DNA of 64,000 bases from Ramlibacter sp. WS9. Lineage in GTDB: Bacteria > Pseudomonadota > Gammaproteobacteria > Burkholderiales > Burkholderiaceae_C. This document shows positions 47,023-55,609 of this stretch, piece by piece; position 1 is the stretch's first letter; each line of letters starts with the position of its first letter. The notes below the pieces were generated by a model. It did no database searches, had not been told where the DNA came from, and saw only the letters and a program-made list of their open reading frames with translations. Made by a program: the position numbers and the translations under genes. The stretch spans positions 372,001 through 436,000 of the forward strand of contig NZ_RKMB01000002.1 in assembly GCF_003797765.1 (NCBI RefSeq). The letters run 5' to 3'.

Positions 47023-48818
47023 GCTCCGTCACGCCCCCGCACACGCCGTCCCTCAATCTGGGCGTGATCGGCAATTGCGCCTACAGCGCCCTCATCGACG
47101 AACGCGGGCGCATCGTGTGGTGCTGCCTGCCGCGTTTCGACGGCGACCCGGTGTTCAACGCACTGCTGGACGGCGGCGAGAGCGGGAGCATCTGGGCCTT
47201 CGAGATCGAGAACTTCGCGCGCAGCGAGCAGGAATACATCCCCAACACCGCGATCCTTCGCACACGGCTCTACGACCAGCAGGGCCACGGCATCGAGATC
47301 ACCGATCTCGCACCACGCTTTTCCAGCCGCGACCGCATGTTCCGGCCGCTGACGGTGGTCCGCCGTGTCAAGGTTCTGTCGGGCACCCCGCGCGTGCGGG
47401 TGGTGATGCGCCCGCGCTATGACTGGGGACGCGTGCAGCCGACGGTGACGCAAGGCAGCCACCACATCCGCTACGTGGGCACGCAGATCCTTCGCCTGAA
47501 CACCGACGCGCCGCTGAACTACGTCCTGTCGGAAACGTTCTTCGTGGTGGATCGGCAGATGAACTTCATCCTCGGCCCCGACGAGACCTTGCAAGGCGGG
47601 ATCGAAGAGACGGCGCGCCGCTTCGAGCAGGAAACCCTGTCGTACTGGAACACGTGGGTGCGACGCCTGGCCATTCCGCTCGAATGGCAGGACGCGGTGA
47701 TCCGCGCGGCGATCACGCTGAAGCTGTCGCTGTTCGAAGACACGGGCGCCATCATCGCGGCGATGACCACCAGCATTCCCGAGGCACCGAACAGCGGACG
47801 CAACTGGGACTACCGCTACTGCTGGCTGCGCGACGCGTTCTTCGTGGTGCGCGCGCTCAATAGCCTGTCAGAAGTCGGCACGATGGAAGACTACCTGCGC
47901 TGGCTGAACAACATCGTGGTGCGCTCGCGCGGCGGCCACATCCAGCCGCTGTACGGCATCGGCCAGGAAGAACAACTGCCCGAGGCGATCCTCGGCCACT
48001 TGCCCGGCTATCGCGGCGAGGGGCCGGTGCGGGTGGGCAACCAGGCGCAGGAACACTTCCAGCACGACGTCTACGGCAACATCATCCTGGGTGCGTCGCA
48101 GTCGTTCCATGACCACCGCCTCTTTCGCCGCGCGGGCAAGGTCGAATTCGGCTACCTCGAAGCGGTGGGCGAGCAGGCCTTCCGCGTCTACGACCAGCCC
48201 GACGCCGGCATGTGGGAGCTGCGCACGCGCGCGCGCATCCACACCTCGTCCGTGCTCATGAGCTGGGCAGCGTGCGACCGGCTGGCGAAAGTGGCGGCGA
48301 CACTGAAGCTGCCCGACCGCATCCGCTACTGGCGCGAGCGCGCGGACGTGATCCGCGAGCGCATCTTGCGCGAAGCCTGGAGCGAGAAGCGTCAGGCCTT
48401 TGCCGAGAGCTTCGGCGGGCGCGACCTGGACGCGAGCGCGCTGCTGATGGCGGAAGTGGGATTCATCGATCCGCACGATGCGCGCTTCATTGCCACCGTG
48501 GACGCGCTAGAGCAGTCGCTGTGTGACGGGCCGTACATGCGGCGCTACGAGGCGCCCGACGATTTCGGCAAGCCTGAAACCGCTTTCAACATCTGCACCT
48601 TCTGGCGCATCGACGCGCTGGCGCGGATCGGTCGGAAGGGCCAGGCGCGCGAGATCTTCGAGGTGATGCTGGCCAGCCGCAACAAGCTGGGCCTGCTGTC
48701 GGAGGACACGCACCCCGTCACGGGCGAAATGTGGGGCAACTTCCCGCAGACCTATTCGATGGTGGGGTTGATCAACGCCGCGGTGCGGCTTTCCGCGCCG
48801 TGGGACACGGTGATCTAA
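47019..48818 (+). CDS. GH15 glucoamylase/trehalase-like glycoside hydrolase
   Basis: A 599-residue cytoplasmic enzyme of glycoside hydrolase family 15. An N-terminal beta-sandwich domain (about residues 10-220, GVIGNCAYSALIDERGRIVWCCLPRFD) precedes an alpha6/alpha6 barrel (about 240-590) with SGRNWDYRYCWLRDAFF, the family substrate-site motif. Members hydrolyse alpha-1,4-glucans or trehalose. Its place between otsB and otsA (4-nt overlap upstream, 7-bp gap downstream) suggests it supplies glucose or tunes trehalose turnover. The start is the ATG in the ATGA overlap; the longer upstream frame is antisense or shadow. Confidence 0.9.
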   Translation: MSSVTPPHTPSLNLGVIGNCAYSALIDERGRIVWCCLPRFDGDPVFNALLDGGESGSIWAFEIENFARSEQEYIPNTAILRTRLYDQQGHGIEITDLAPRFSSRDRMFRPLTVVRRVKVLSGTPRVRVVMRPRYDWGRVQPTVTQGSHHIRYVGTQILRLNTDAPLNYVLSETFFVVDRQMNFILGPDETLQGGIEETARRFEQETLSYWNTWVRRLAIPLEWQDAVIRAAITLKLSLFEDTGAIIAAMTTSIPEAPNSGRNWDYRYCWLRDAFFVVRALNSLSEVGTMEDYLRWLNNIVVRSRGGHIQPLYGIGQEEQLPEAILGHLPGYRGEGPVRVGNQAQEHFQHDVYGNIILGASQSFHDHRLFRRAGKVEFGYLEAVGEQAFRVYDQPDAGMWELRTRARIHTSSVLMSWAACDRLAKVAATLKLPDRIRYWRERADVIRERILREAWSEKRQAFAESFGGRDLDASALLMAEVGFIDPHDARFIATVDALEQSLCDGPYMRRYEAPDDFGKPETAFNICTFWRIDALARIGRKGQAREIFEVMLASRNKLGLLSEDTHPVTGEMWGNFPQTYSMVGLINAAVRLSAPWDTVI

Positions 48819-48825
48819 AGAGAAC

Positions 48826-50244
48826 ATGAGCCGTCTGGTCGTTGTTTCCAACCGCCTCGCCGACCCGCGCAAGACCGCGGCCGGCGGGCTGGCGGTCGCG
48901 CTCGCCGAGGTGTTGAGCAACACCGGCGGCCTCTGGTTCGGCTGGAGCGGCAAGATCGTGGAGGCGGCCGATGGCGGCGTTGCCGGCGAAGGCGCGATGC
49001 ACACGCAGCAGGCAGGCCCTGTGAAGCTGGTCACGGTCGACTTGAGCCGAGAGGACCACAACTCGTTCTACCTCGGCTACTCGAACGGCGTGCTATGGCC
49101 GGTGTTCCACTACCGCCTCGACCTCGCGGATTTCGACGCCGGCTACATCGCCGGCTACCGGCGCGTGAACCAGCTTTTCGCGCGCAAGCTCGCGCCGATG
49201 CTGCGCGAAGACGACATCATCTGGATCCACGACTACCACTTGATCCCGCTGGCAGCGGAGCTGCGCGCGCTCGGATGCAACCAGCGCATTGGCTTCTTCC
49301 TGCACATCCCGCTGCCGCCGCCGCTGATCCTGGCCGCCATTCCCGGCCACGACTGGCTGATCCGCGCGCTGTTCGCCTATGACGTGGTCGGCTTCCAGAG
49401 CAAGTCCGACCACTCGCACTTCTGCGAGTACGTGCAGACGGAGGCGCATGCGCAGAACCTGGGTGAAGGCCGCTGGCGCGCGTTCAACCGCACGGTGCAG
49501 GCCGGCGCCTTCCCGATCGGCATCGACGTCGACGAATTCAACACGCTGACGGAAGCGCCCGAAGGCCGCGAGATGTACGAGCGCATGAAGCGCGAATATT
49601 CGCGCCGCAAACTGCTCGTCGGCGTCGACCGGCTCGACTACTCGAAAGGCCTGCCTCAGCGCATGCGCGCATTCCGGGAGCTGCTGGCACGCAATCCGGA
49701 AACGCACAACAGCGCCACGCTGATCCAGATCGCCTCGCCCAGCCGCGAGGACGTGAGCGCCTACAGCGACATCCTGCACGAGCTGGAAAGCCTGTGCGGT
49801 TCGATCAACGGCAACTTCGGCGAGCTGGACTGGATGCCGGTGCGCTACATGCACCGCACGGTGGCGCGCGCCCGCTTGCCCGGCCTGTACCGCGCCAGCA
49901 GCGTGGCGCTGGTGACGCCGCTGCGCGACGGCATGAACCTGGTGGCCAAGGAATTCATCGCTTCGCAGAACCCGGAAAACCCGGGCGTGCTGGTGCTGTC
50001 GCGCTTCGCCGGAGCCGCCGAGCAGTTGCCCGAGGCGCTGCTGGTCAATCCCTACGACACGGAAGGCACCGCCAGCTCGATCAACATGGCGCTGCAGATG
50101 CCGCTCGAAGAGCGCAGGGAGCGCTACGAGGCGCTGATGAAAACGATTCGCCGCTACGACGTGCACTGGTGGTGCGACACGTTCCTGGACACATTGGCCA
50201 AGGCCAAGGCGGAAGAGACCGGCACGCCCTGGCTGCGGCTGTAA
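48826..50244 (+). CDS. otsA: alpha,alpha-trehalose-phosphate synthase
   Basis: A GT20 glycosyltransferase that joins UDP-glucose and glucose 6-phosphate to give trehalose 6-phosphate, 472 residues, the E. coli-like length. N-loop: [21 protein letters not shown]. Glucose-6-phosphate and UDP-glucose contact motifs: [35 protein letters not shown] and [14 protein letters not shown]. Third gene of the operon; AAAGAGA precedes its ATG. The product is the substrate of OtsB. Confidence 0.96.
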   Translation: MSRLVVVSNRLADPRKTAAGGLAVALAEVLSNTGGLWFGWSGKIVEAADGGVAGEGAMHTQQAGPVKLVTVDLSREDHNSFYLGYSNGVLWPVFHYRLDLADFDAGYIAGYRRVNQLFARKLAPMLREDDIIWIHDYHLIPLAAELRALGCNQRIGFFLHIPLPPPLILAAIPGHDWLIRALFAYDVVGFQSKSDHSHFCEYVQTEAHAQNLGEGRWRAFNRTVQAGAFPIGIDVDEFNTLTEAPEGREMYERMKREYSRRKLLVGVDRLDYSKGLPQRMRAFRELLARNPETHNSATLIQIASPSREDVSAYSDILHELESLCGSINGNFGELDWMPVRYMHRTVARARLPGLYRASSVALVTPLRDGMNLVAKEFIASQNPENPGVLVLSRFAGAAEQLPEALLVNPYDTEGTASSINMALQMPLEERRERYEALMKTIRRYDVHWWCDTFLDTLAKAKAEETGTPWLRL

Positions 50245-50314
50245 GGCCGCGGCCGCATCACGCTTATACGCACCGCCGTATGCCGCGGGCGATGCTCCGC
50301 GGCAAGATCGCTGC

Positions 50315-51346
50315 ATGTCCATATCCCTTGACGTGCTGCGCGCCTTGCCCAAGGCCGAGATCCATGTCCATCTGGAGGGCACGTTCGAGCCGGCCGTCCT
50401 CGAGCGATGGGCCCGGCAAGCCGGCGTCGCGCTTCCGCGTCCGCGCGAGCGACTGCTCGACTTCACCGGGCTGGCCGACTTCCTCGAGTTTCTCGATTGG
50501 GCGTGCGGCCTGGCTTCCACGGCCGACCGCGCCGCCGAATTGGCACGCTCCTTTTGCGAGCGGCTGGCGCGCGACGGAACTGGCTATGCCGATCTCATCA
50601 TCAACCCCACCCATTGGAGCGCCTGGCACGGACGCCTTCGCGCGCTGTTCGATGCACTGGAGGCGGGCTTTCGCGAGGCCGAACAGGACGGCTTGCCCGG
50701 CGTCGGCCTGTGCGTCAGCCTGCTGCGCACGCAGACCCCGGACGAGGCGGCCGAACTGGTCGACAACCTCATCGCATGGCGGCATCCCCGTGTGGTGGCC
50801 TTGTCCGTCGATGGCAACGAGGCGACGGCGGGCCGCACGGGGCCTCGCTTTGCCGACGCGTTCCGGCGGGCCGCCGGCGCGGGCCTGCGCCGCACGGTGC
50901 ACGCGGGCGAATCCAGCGGCCCGGACGGGGTGTGGGACGCCGTCGACTTGCTGGGCGCGGATCGTGTCGACCATGGTGTGCGTGCGATCGAGGACGCGGC
51001 TTTGGTGGACACGCTCGTGCGGCGCGGCATTGCGCTGGGCATCTGCCCCAGCTCCAACCTGGCGCTGAAGGTCTATCCGTCTCTGGCGGCGCACCCCATC
51101 GACGCGCTGCGGCGGGCCGGCGTGCGCGTGTCGATCAACACCGACGACCCCAGTCTCCTGGGCACGTCCCTGCCGCGCGAATACGGGCTCTGCGCGGAGC
51201 ATTTCGACTGGGACGGCGAAGTGGTGCGAAGCCTGGCGCGTAACTCGATCGAAGCCAGTTTCGCCAACCCCGAAGCGAAGGACGGAATGCTGCGCGCGCT
51301 TGTTGCGTGGCGCGCCGGATCCAGCCCCAGGCCATCGGTCGCCTAG
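50315..51346 (+). CDS. add: adenosine deaminase family protein
   Basis: A metal-dependent purine deaminase of 343 residues, cytoplasmic. Metal ligands and catalytic residues are visible: HVHLEG (H17, H19), VHAGE, VDHG and NTDDPSLLG. The usual adenosine-deaminase block before HAGE (with GDE) reads VVALSVDGNEA, so adenosine versus adenine or another substrate cannot be settled from sequence. A -10-like CAAGAT lies 6 nt before the ATG with no Shine-Dalgarno sequence. Its stop codon overlaps the convergent DUF1810 stop codon in a shared CTAG. Confidence 0.85.
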   Translation: MSISLDVLRALPKAEIHVHLEGTFEPAVLERWARQAGVALPRPRERLLDFTGLADFLEFLDWACGLASTADRAAELARSFCERLARDGTGYADLIINPTHWSAWHGRLRALFDALEAGFREAEQDGLPGVGLCVSLLRTQTPDEAAELVDNLIAWRHPRVVALSVDGNEATAGRTGPRFADAFRRAAGAGLRRTVHAGESSGPDGVWDAVDLLGADRVDHGVRAIEDAALVDTLVRRGIALGICPSSNLALKVYPSLAAHPIDALRRAGVRVSINTDDPSLLGTSLPREYGLCAEHFDWDGEVVRSLARNSIEASFANPEAKDGMLRALVAWRAGSSPRPSVA

Positions 51347-51762
51347 AGAAGCTCCAGCGTCAATGGGTCGGGTTGGCCGCCGAAATACTTTTCGAGGCAC
51401 TGCCCAAAGACGCCGCTGCCGTCGCCGGCAGAAGCAAACAGCGTCATGCAGGAACGGAATTTCATGTCGTCGGGCGAGCCGAAGATGTCGTGAACCGGCC
51501 GGTCCTGCACCGCCAGCACCAGTGCGCTGCACTCACGCAGCCGCGCGCCGAGCACGGGATGCGCCAGATAGGCCTGCGCCTCCCCGAGCGAGGCGATCGC
51601 ATACCGCTGCGCCATCGCGCTGTGGCCCAGGCCGGCGATCTGCGGAAAAACGAGCCAGATCCAGTGACTGCGCTTGCGTCCGGCCCGCAGCTCGTCCAGC
51701 ACCTGCCCGTAGAGAGGCGCCTGAGCGTCCACGAAACGCGCGAGGTTGTGCAGGTCGTCCAT
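51343..51762 (-). CDS. DUF1810 family protein
   Basis: A 139-residue protein with the DUF1810 pattern: FVDAQAPLYGQVLDELRAGRKRSHWIWLVFPQIAGLG, then YLAHPVLGARLRECSALVL and a C-terminal MKFRSCMTLFA. Function unknown. The start at 51762 matches the family; the open frame upstream crosses the hsdR remnant. A -10-like GATCAT lies 6 nt upstream. It converges with the deaminase gene, the stop codons overlapping by two bases. Confidence 0.85.
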   Translation of the reverse strand: MDDLHNLARFVDAQAPLYGQVLDELRAGRKRSHWIWLVFPQIAGLGHSAMAQRYAIASLGEAQAYLAHPVLGARLRECSALVLAVQDRPVHDIFGSPDDMKFRSCMTLFASAGDGSGVFGQCLEKYFGGQPDPLTLELL

Positions 51763-51844
51763 TCGCAAATGATCGCACCGCGACGCCGCCGATCGGTTGG
51801 ACTTGCGACATCCTCTTGTTACCATCCGCCAGGGATGCTCAAGA

Positions 51845-52678
51845 GTGACGAAGAAGAGCCTGTCCGAGACGGATATTTGCGACAAATTCATTACGCCTGC
51901 GGTGCAGCAAGCGGGATGGGATTTGCACGAGCAAATTTTTCGTGAGTACACGTTGGGACCGGGCCGGGTGGTCGTCCGGGGCAAATCATCGAGTCGTGAT
52001 CTCAAGTCGGTTCTCCGCGCCGACTACGTGCTTTGCCATAAGGCCAACATCCCACTCGCCGTGATCGAGGCCAAGGACAACAACCACGCGCTCGGCGCCG
52101 GAATGGCGCAGGCCATCAACTATGCGCAGCTGCTGGATGTGCCTTTCAGTTTTTCGAGCAACGGCGACGGTTTTGTTTTCCGCGATCAGACGTTGGCCTC
52201 AGGAGTGCTTGAGGAAAATCTGACGCTGGAGCAGTTCCCGACCCCTGCGGAACTCTGGCAGCGTTACTGCGCTTGGAAGGGTTGGGACCAGCAGGTCACG
52301 CAGATTGCCGAATACCCATACTCGCCCAGCAAGACTCCGCGCTATTACCAGGTCAACGCGATCAATCGCACGGTGGAAGCCATCGCGCGTGGCCAGCAGC
52401 GCGCCTTGCTGGTCATGGCAACTGGCACGGGCAAGACCTACACCGCATTCCAGATCATCTGGCGCTTGTGGAAAAGCGGTGCCAAGAAACGCATCCTGTT
52501 CCTGGTCGACCGCAATACCCTGATCGACCAGACGATGGTCAATGACTTCCGTCCGTTCAAAGGCGCAATGGCCAAACTGAGCCCCAATGCGAAAGGCGCC
52601 GACCTGCGCCAGCGTCTTGTCGCCGGTCAGATCACGCAGGAGCATCTAGCTGATGCATTGGCGTCCAAGCCCGATTAG
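51845..52678 (+). pseudogene. hsdR: truncated type I restriction enzyme R subunit
   Basis: A 277-codon remnant. The N-terminal endonuclease domain (about residues 30-150; [32 protein letters not shown] has the restriction-nuclease core with EAK) is followed by the first half of the translocase: Walker [13 protein letters not shown] and motif Ia [15 protein letters not shown]. After about residue 245 similarity to HsdR stops and the frame ends; motif II (DECH) and the rest are missing. Intact R subunits are about 800-1100 residues. No hsdM or hsdS is present. The likely start is the GTG at 51845 with AGGGA at 9 nt. Probably a deletion scar of a restriction locus. Confidence 0.85.
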
Positions 52679-52816
52679 GGTAGTGCAACGGCGCGGAGCA
52701 TCGCTAAAGGTTCATAAAGCAAGCGGCTGGCCAAGACACGTCTTTATAACTTGTTGTTTTTATTGAGTTTTTTATCACTCTAAACGATTTGTTTAGATCA
52801 CTAAACACGTCGTGTG
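52679..52816. other. AT-rich scar between defence genes
   Basis: This 138-bp gap is markedly AT-rich against the GC-rich surroundings. It contains a T-rich stretch (52751-52773), an inverted repeat (52779-52797) and a repeated ATCACT (52774-52779 and 52797-52802) followed by TAAAC. No gene is visible. It probably marks the junction of the deletion that removed the rest of hsdR and any hsdM/hsdS. Confidence 0.6.
52779..52797. repeat. inverted repeat in the defence-locus scar
   Basis: Perfect 7-bp arms TCTAAAC and GTTTAGA flank GATTT. It lies 20 bp after the convergent end of the AlbA_2 gene. The coding strands show no U-tract after it, so it is not a clear terminator. It could be an operator, a recombination site or a terminator relic. 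Confidence 0.5.
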
Positions 52817-54451
52817 TTAGACGCCGTCGGTCTTTACTGTCCGCCAACGAGCCCACCGCCGCTGCCCTTCCAGGACTATGCGACCTTCTTCGCGCAATTC
52901 GCTCAACAAGGCCTGAACAGCGCTCTCAGGTAGGGCAGGAAGTACTTGGCGCAACTCAGCCAAAGCTGATCCCGCTGTGTCCTGCTTGGACAAATGCTTC
53001 AGGAGCAGCGCCTTGTTGGTTTCGTGATCGAGGCCCTTCTTGCGCGTGTGCGTCCCTTTGGCACCCAGCGCTGCATAGAGGGCTTCCGAGAGGATGTAGC
53101 GCGCGCCCTTGCCGCGACCCAATATCTCCACTGCACCCATTGCAGCTAACCCAGGCAAGCGCGCTTTCAAGTGTGCAGGCAGTTCCCGCTCGTGCTGAAG
53201 ACATTCCAACGCCAGGTAGTCCTGCGTGGACAACGCGTTCAAAGTATCAGGCCCCAGGCGTTCCATGAACCGGACGAATGCAGGGTTACGCACGCCACCT
53301 TCGAGCGTCAGACGCACTTCGTGCGTGTCCGTGCCGGCGAAGCTGGGCAGCGGCTTGCCTTGGCGGATAGCACTCTCGACCATCAGGTTCATGCCCTGGC
53401 CGGAGCGCTCGATCAACCCGCACTTGGCCAAAGCTTCGGCAAGGCGTCGATTGCGCGGGTTCTGCTGATCAAGGATGTTTTCGGGAGTGATGCCGGGAGG
53501 CAGCCCGCCCGGGCTCACGACTTCCAGCCGCTTCGGAAACTGCCGCACAAAGATCGAGCCACCCAGGCGATAGTCGCGATGGGCCACGGCATTCAACACA
53601 GCCTCGCGCACCGGAATTTCGTCGAAGGTCGGCAAGTCCATCCGGAAGAAATCATCCTGGTAACTCTGTCGGTCGTTACGCAAGTTGATCTTTGCCCACA
53701 AAGCGTCCTGCCAGGCCATGAAGCCTTCGCGATATTCCTCGCGATCGGCGGCAGGACCAGAAGCATCGGAAGATCGATACTCGAAGACGAGTTCCGCCTG
53801 CGCCAGCCATCGCCCGAGGGCCGCGCGGGTTCCGAACAGAATCAACGCTGCGTACGTCAGTTGCCCATCGATCATCAGCTCCGCGTTCGTCAGCGTTTCG
53901 GTATCGCTCCAGCCACCGATCCGCGCATCCCGCTTCTTTTGCGCCCAGCGATCGCGAAATAGTGCGATGGCGGCCTGCGACAGATCGGCAACAACAGCGC
54001 CCGCGCAAAGCTCGGCCGAAAAGTCCGGGCCTGTTTCGGCAAACATGGCCCTGAGTTCAGCATCGCCCAGCGCAGCCAGGTCGTCACCCGCCCGCTTCCA
54101 ATACCGCCCTTCGAATTGCCAGGCCGTGCCGGGCAGTCGGCTCGGCACATGAACGATGATCACGCGGCCCTGCGGTGTGAGAAGCTCTTCGATGGGTACG
54201 CGATGAGAAAGGCGGTTATGCAACCCAGCTTCGGTGCGACCAGGCTCCTCGAAAGCCGCGGTGCCCACAATCTTTCTTGGCCTGCGGTCTGTGACGCCTA
54301 GAATGATCTTGCCGCCGCCTTCGTTCGCGAGCGCCACGCAGTAGCACACGAGTTTGTCGAAGTCGAAGCGATGCTTCGCCTCTTTGAACTCAAGCCGCAC
54401 CCCTTCCGGCTCGGCCAACCACACGGCAAGTTGTTCTGGTGATGTTTGCAT
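52817..54451 (-). CDS. AlbA_2/Schlafen-type ATP-binding protein
   Basis: A 544-residue cytoplasmic protein. The N-terminal AlbA_2 (Schlafen-like, divergent AAA_4) domain is at about residues 10-135 (RLEFKEAKHRFDFDKLVCYCVALANEGGGKIILGV). A GHKL-ATPase-like domain is at about 270-380 (REAVLNAVAHRDYRLGG, SPGGLPPGITPENIL, LIERSGQGM). The C-terminus has winged-helix character. Such genes often accompany type I restriction systems. Here it faces an hsdR remnant, so it is probably a surviving member of a decayed defence island. The ATG at 54451 starts the conserved N-terminus. Confidence 0.85.
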   Translation of the reverse strand: MQTSPEQLAVWLAEPEGVRLEFKEAKHRFDFDKLVCYCVALANEGGGKIILGVTDRRPRKIVGTAAFEEPGRTEAGLHNRLSHRVPIEELLTPQGRVIIVHVPSRLPGTAWQFEGRYWKRAGDDLAALGDAELRAMFAETGPDFSAELCAGAVVADLSQAAIALFRDRWAQKKRDARIGGWSDTETLTNAELMIDGQLTYAALILFGTRAALGRWLAQAELVFEYRSSDASGPAADREEYREGFMAWQDALWAKINLRNDRQSYQDDFFRMDLPTFDEIPVREAVLNAVAHRDYRLGGSIFVRQFPKRLEVVSPGGLPPGITPENILDQQNPRNRRLAEALAKCGLIERSGQGMNLMVESAIRQGKPLPSFAGTDTHEVRLTLEGGVRNPAFVRFMERLGPDTLNALSTQDYLALECLQHERELPAHLKARLPGLAAMGAVEILGRGKGARYILSEALYAALGAKGTHTRKKGLDHETNKALLLKHLSKQDTAGSALAELRQVLPALPESAVQALLSELREEGRIVLEGQRRWARWRTVKTDGV

Positions 54452-54491
54452 TCGCGAGAGGTGAGATCCTCAGGCGATTGTCTGGGAAAAC

Positions 54492-55511
54492 TCAGCGCTT
54501 CTTCACAACCAACGGCGCGATCTTCTGATCGATGGCCCCGAACACGCTCTGCCCGTCCTTGCCCTTCATCTCGATCTTGATCGTGTCGCCGAACTTCATG
54601 TAGGCGGTAGAGGGCTTGCCGTCCAGGATGGTCTCGATCGCGCGCTTCTCGGCGATGCAGCTGTAGCCCTTGGTCCACTCCTTCTTGCCGTTCGTTTCGG
54701 TTGCGCGGTTGCTTACCGTGCCCGAGCCGACGATGCTGCCGGCGCGCACGTTGCGGGTCTTGCAGATGTGGGCGATCAGCTGGCCGAAATGGAAAGTCAT
54801 TTCCTTGCCGGCGTCGCACATGCCGACGGTGCGGCCGTTCCAGATGCTCTGGATGGTCAGGTGCAGACGGCCCATGTCCCAGGCGTCACCGAATTCGTCG
54901 AGCGTGACGGCGACGGGGCTGAACGCGGTGGCGGGCTTGCTCTGGAAGAAGCCGAAGCTCTTGGCCAGTTCGTCGGGGATCAGGTTGCGCAGCGATACAT
55001 CGTTGGCCAGCATCACAAGGCGGATGCCTTCGACGGCTTGTTCCGGCGTGGCCGTCATCGGCACGTCGCCGGTGACCACGGCGACTTCGGCTTCGAAGTC
55101 GATGCCGTACTCCTCGCTGGGCACGATCACGTCATCGGTCGGGCCGATGAAGTCGTCGCTGCCGCCCTGGTACATCAGCGGTTCGGTGTAGTAGTTGGCC
55201 GGCACTTCGGAGTTGCGCGCCAGACGCACCAGCTCCACGTGATTGATGTACGCCGAGCCGTCGGCCCACTGGTACGCACGGGGCAGCGGCGCCATGCATT
55301 GCGCCGGATCGAACGGGAAAGCGTGACGCGCCTTGCCGTTGTTCAGCGTCTCGTGCAAGTCCTGCAATTGCGGCGACAGGAAGCCCCAGTCGTCCAGCAC
55401 TTGCTGCATGCGGTCGGCAATGCCGGTCGCATAATGAGCCGTGCTCAAGTCGCGCGAAACCACGACCAGCTGGCCGTCGCGTGAACCGTCTTTGTATGTC
55501 GCGAGCTTCAT
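54492..55511 (-). CDS. fumarylacetoacetate hydrolase family protein
   Basis: A 339-residue FAH-superfamily enzyme of aromatic-acid degradation type. Metal-binding positions lie in EEYGIDFEAEVAVVTGDV (E and D ligands). An N-terminal domain begins MKLATYKDGSRDGQLVVVSRD. GSIVGSGTVSN near the C-terminus is conserved. It probably hydrolyses a diketo acid or isomerises a related hydroxymuconate product. The start at 55511 matches the family; the longer frame adds 17 residues. It diverges from an iclR gene, which likely regulates it through the pseudo-palindrome at 55564-55578. Confidence 0.9.
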   Translation of the reverse strand: MKLATYKDGSRDGQLVVVSRDLSTAHYATGIADRMQQVLDDWGFLSPQLQDLHETLNNGKARHAFPFDPAQCMAPLPRAYQWADGSAYINHVELVRLARNSEVPANYYTEPLMYQGGSDDFIGPTDDVIVPSEEYGIDFEAEVAVVTGDVPMTATPEQAVEGIRLVMLANDVSLRNLIPDELAKSFGFFQSKPATAFSPVAVTLDEFGDAWDMGRLHLTIQSIWNGRTVGMCDAGKEMTFHFGQLIAHICKTRNVRAGSIVGSGTVSNRATETNGKKEWTKGYSCIAEKRAIETILDGKPSTAYMKFGDTIKIEMKGKDGQSVFGAIDQKIAPLVVKKR

Positions 55512-55563
55512 CGGAGTGACCCCGGAGTTGCGATGCGCTACAGTCCCTAGACCGTTACGCATT

Positions 55564-55578
55564 GTGAAATGAATTTAC
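55564..55578. promoter_or_regulatory. IclR-type operator candidate
   Basis: GTGAAAT and AATTTAC flank a central G with six of seven positions complementary. The AT-rich box lies in the 98-bp divergent region between the FAH and iclR genes, 32 bp before the iclR start. Outer TTACG and CGTAA (about 55554 and 55583) extend the symmetry. Confidence 0.5.
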
Positions 55579-55609
55579 CTAATCGTAATTCTACAGGAAG
55601 TTACCCGGG

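Noticed and set aside
52733-52760. Terminator after the hsdR remnant
   Set aside because: AAGAC-AC-GTCTT followed by T-rich sequence has only a 5-bp stem with a 2-nt loop, too weak to call.
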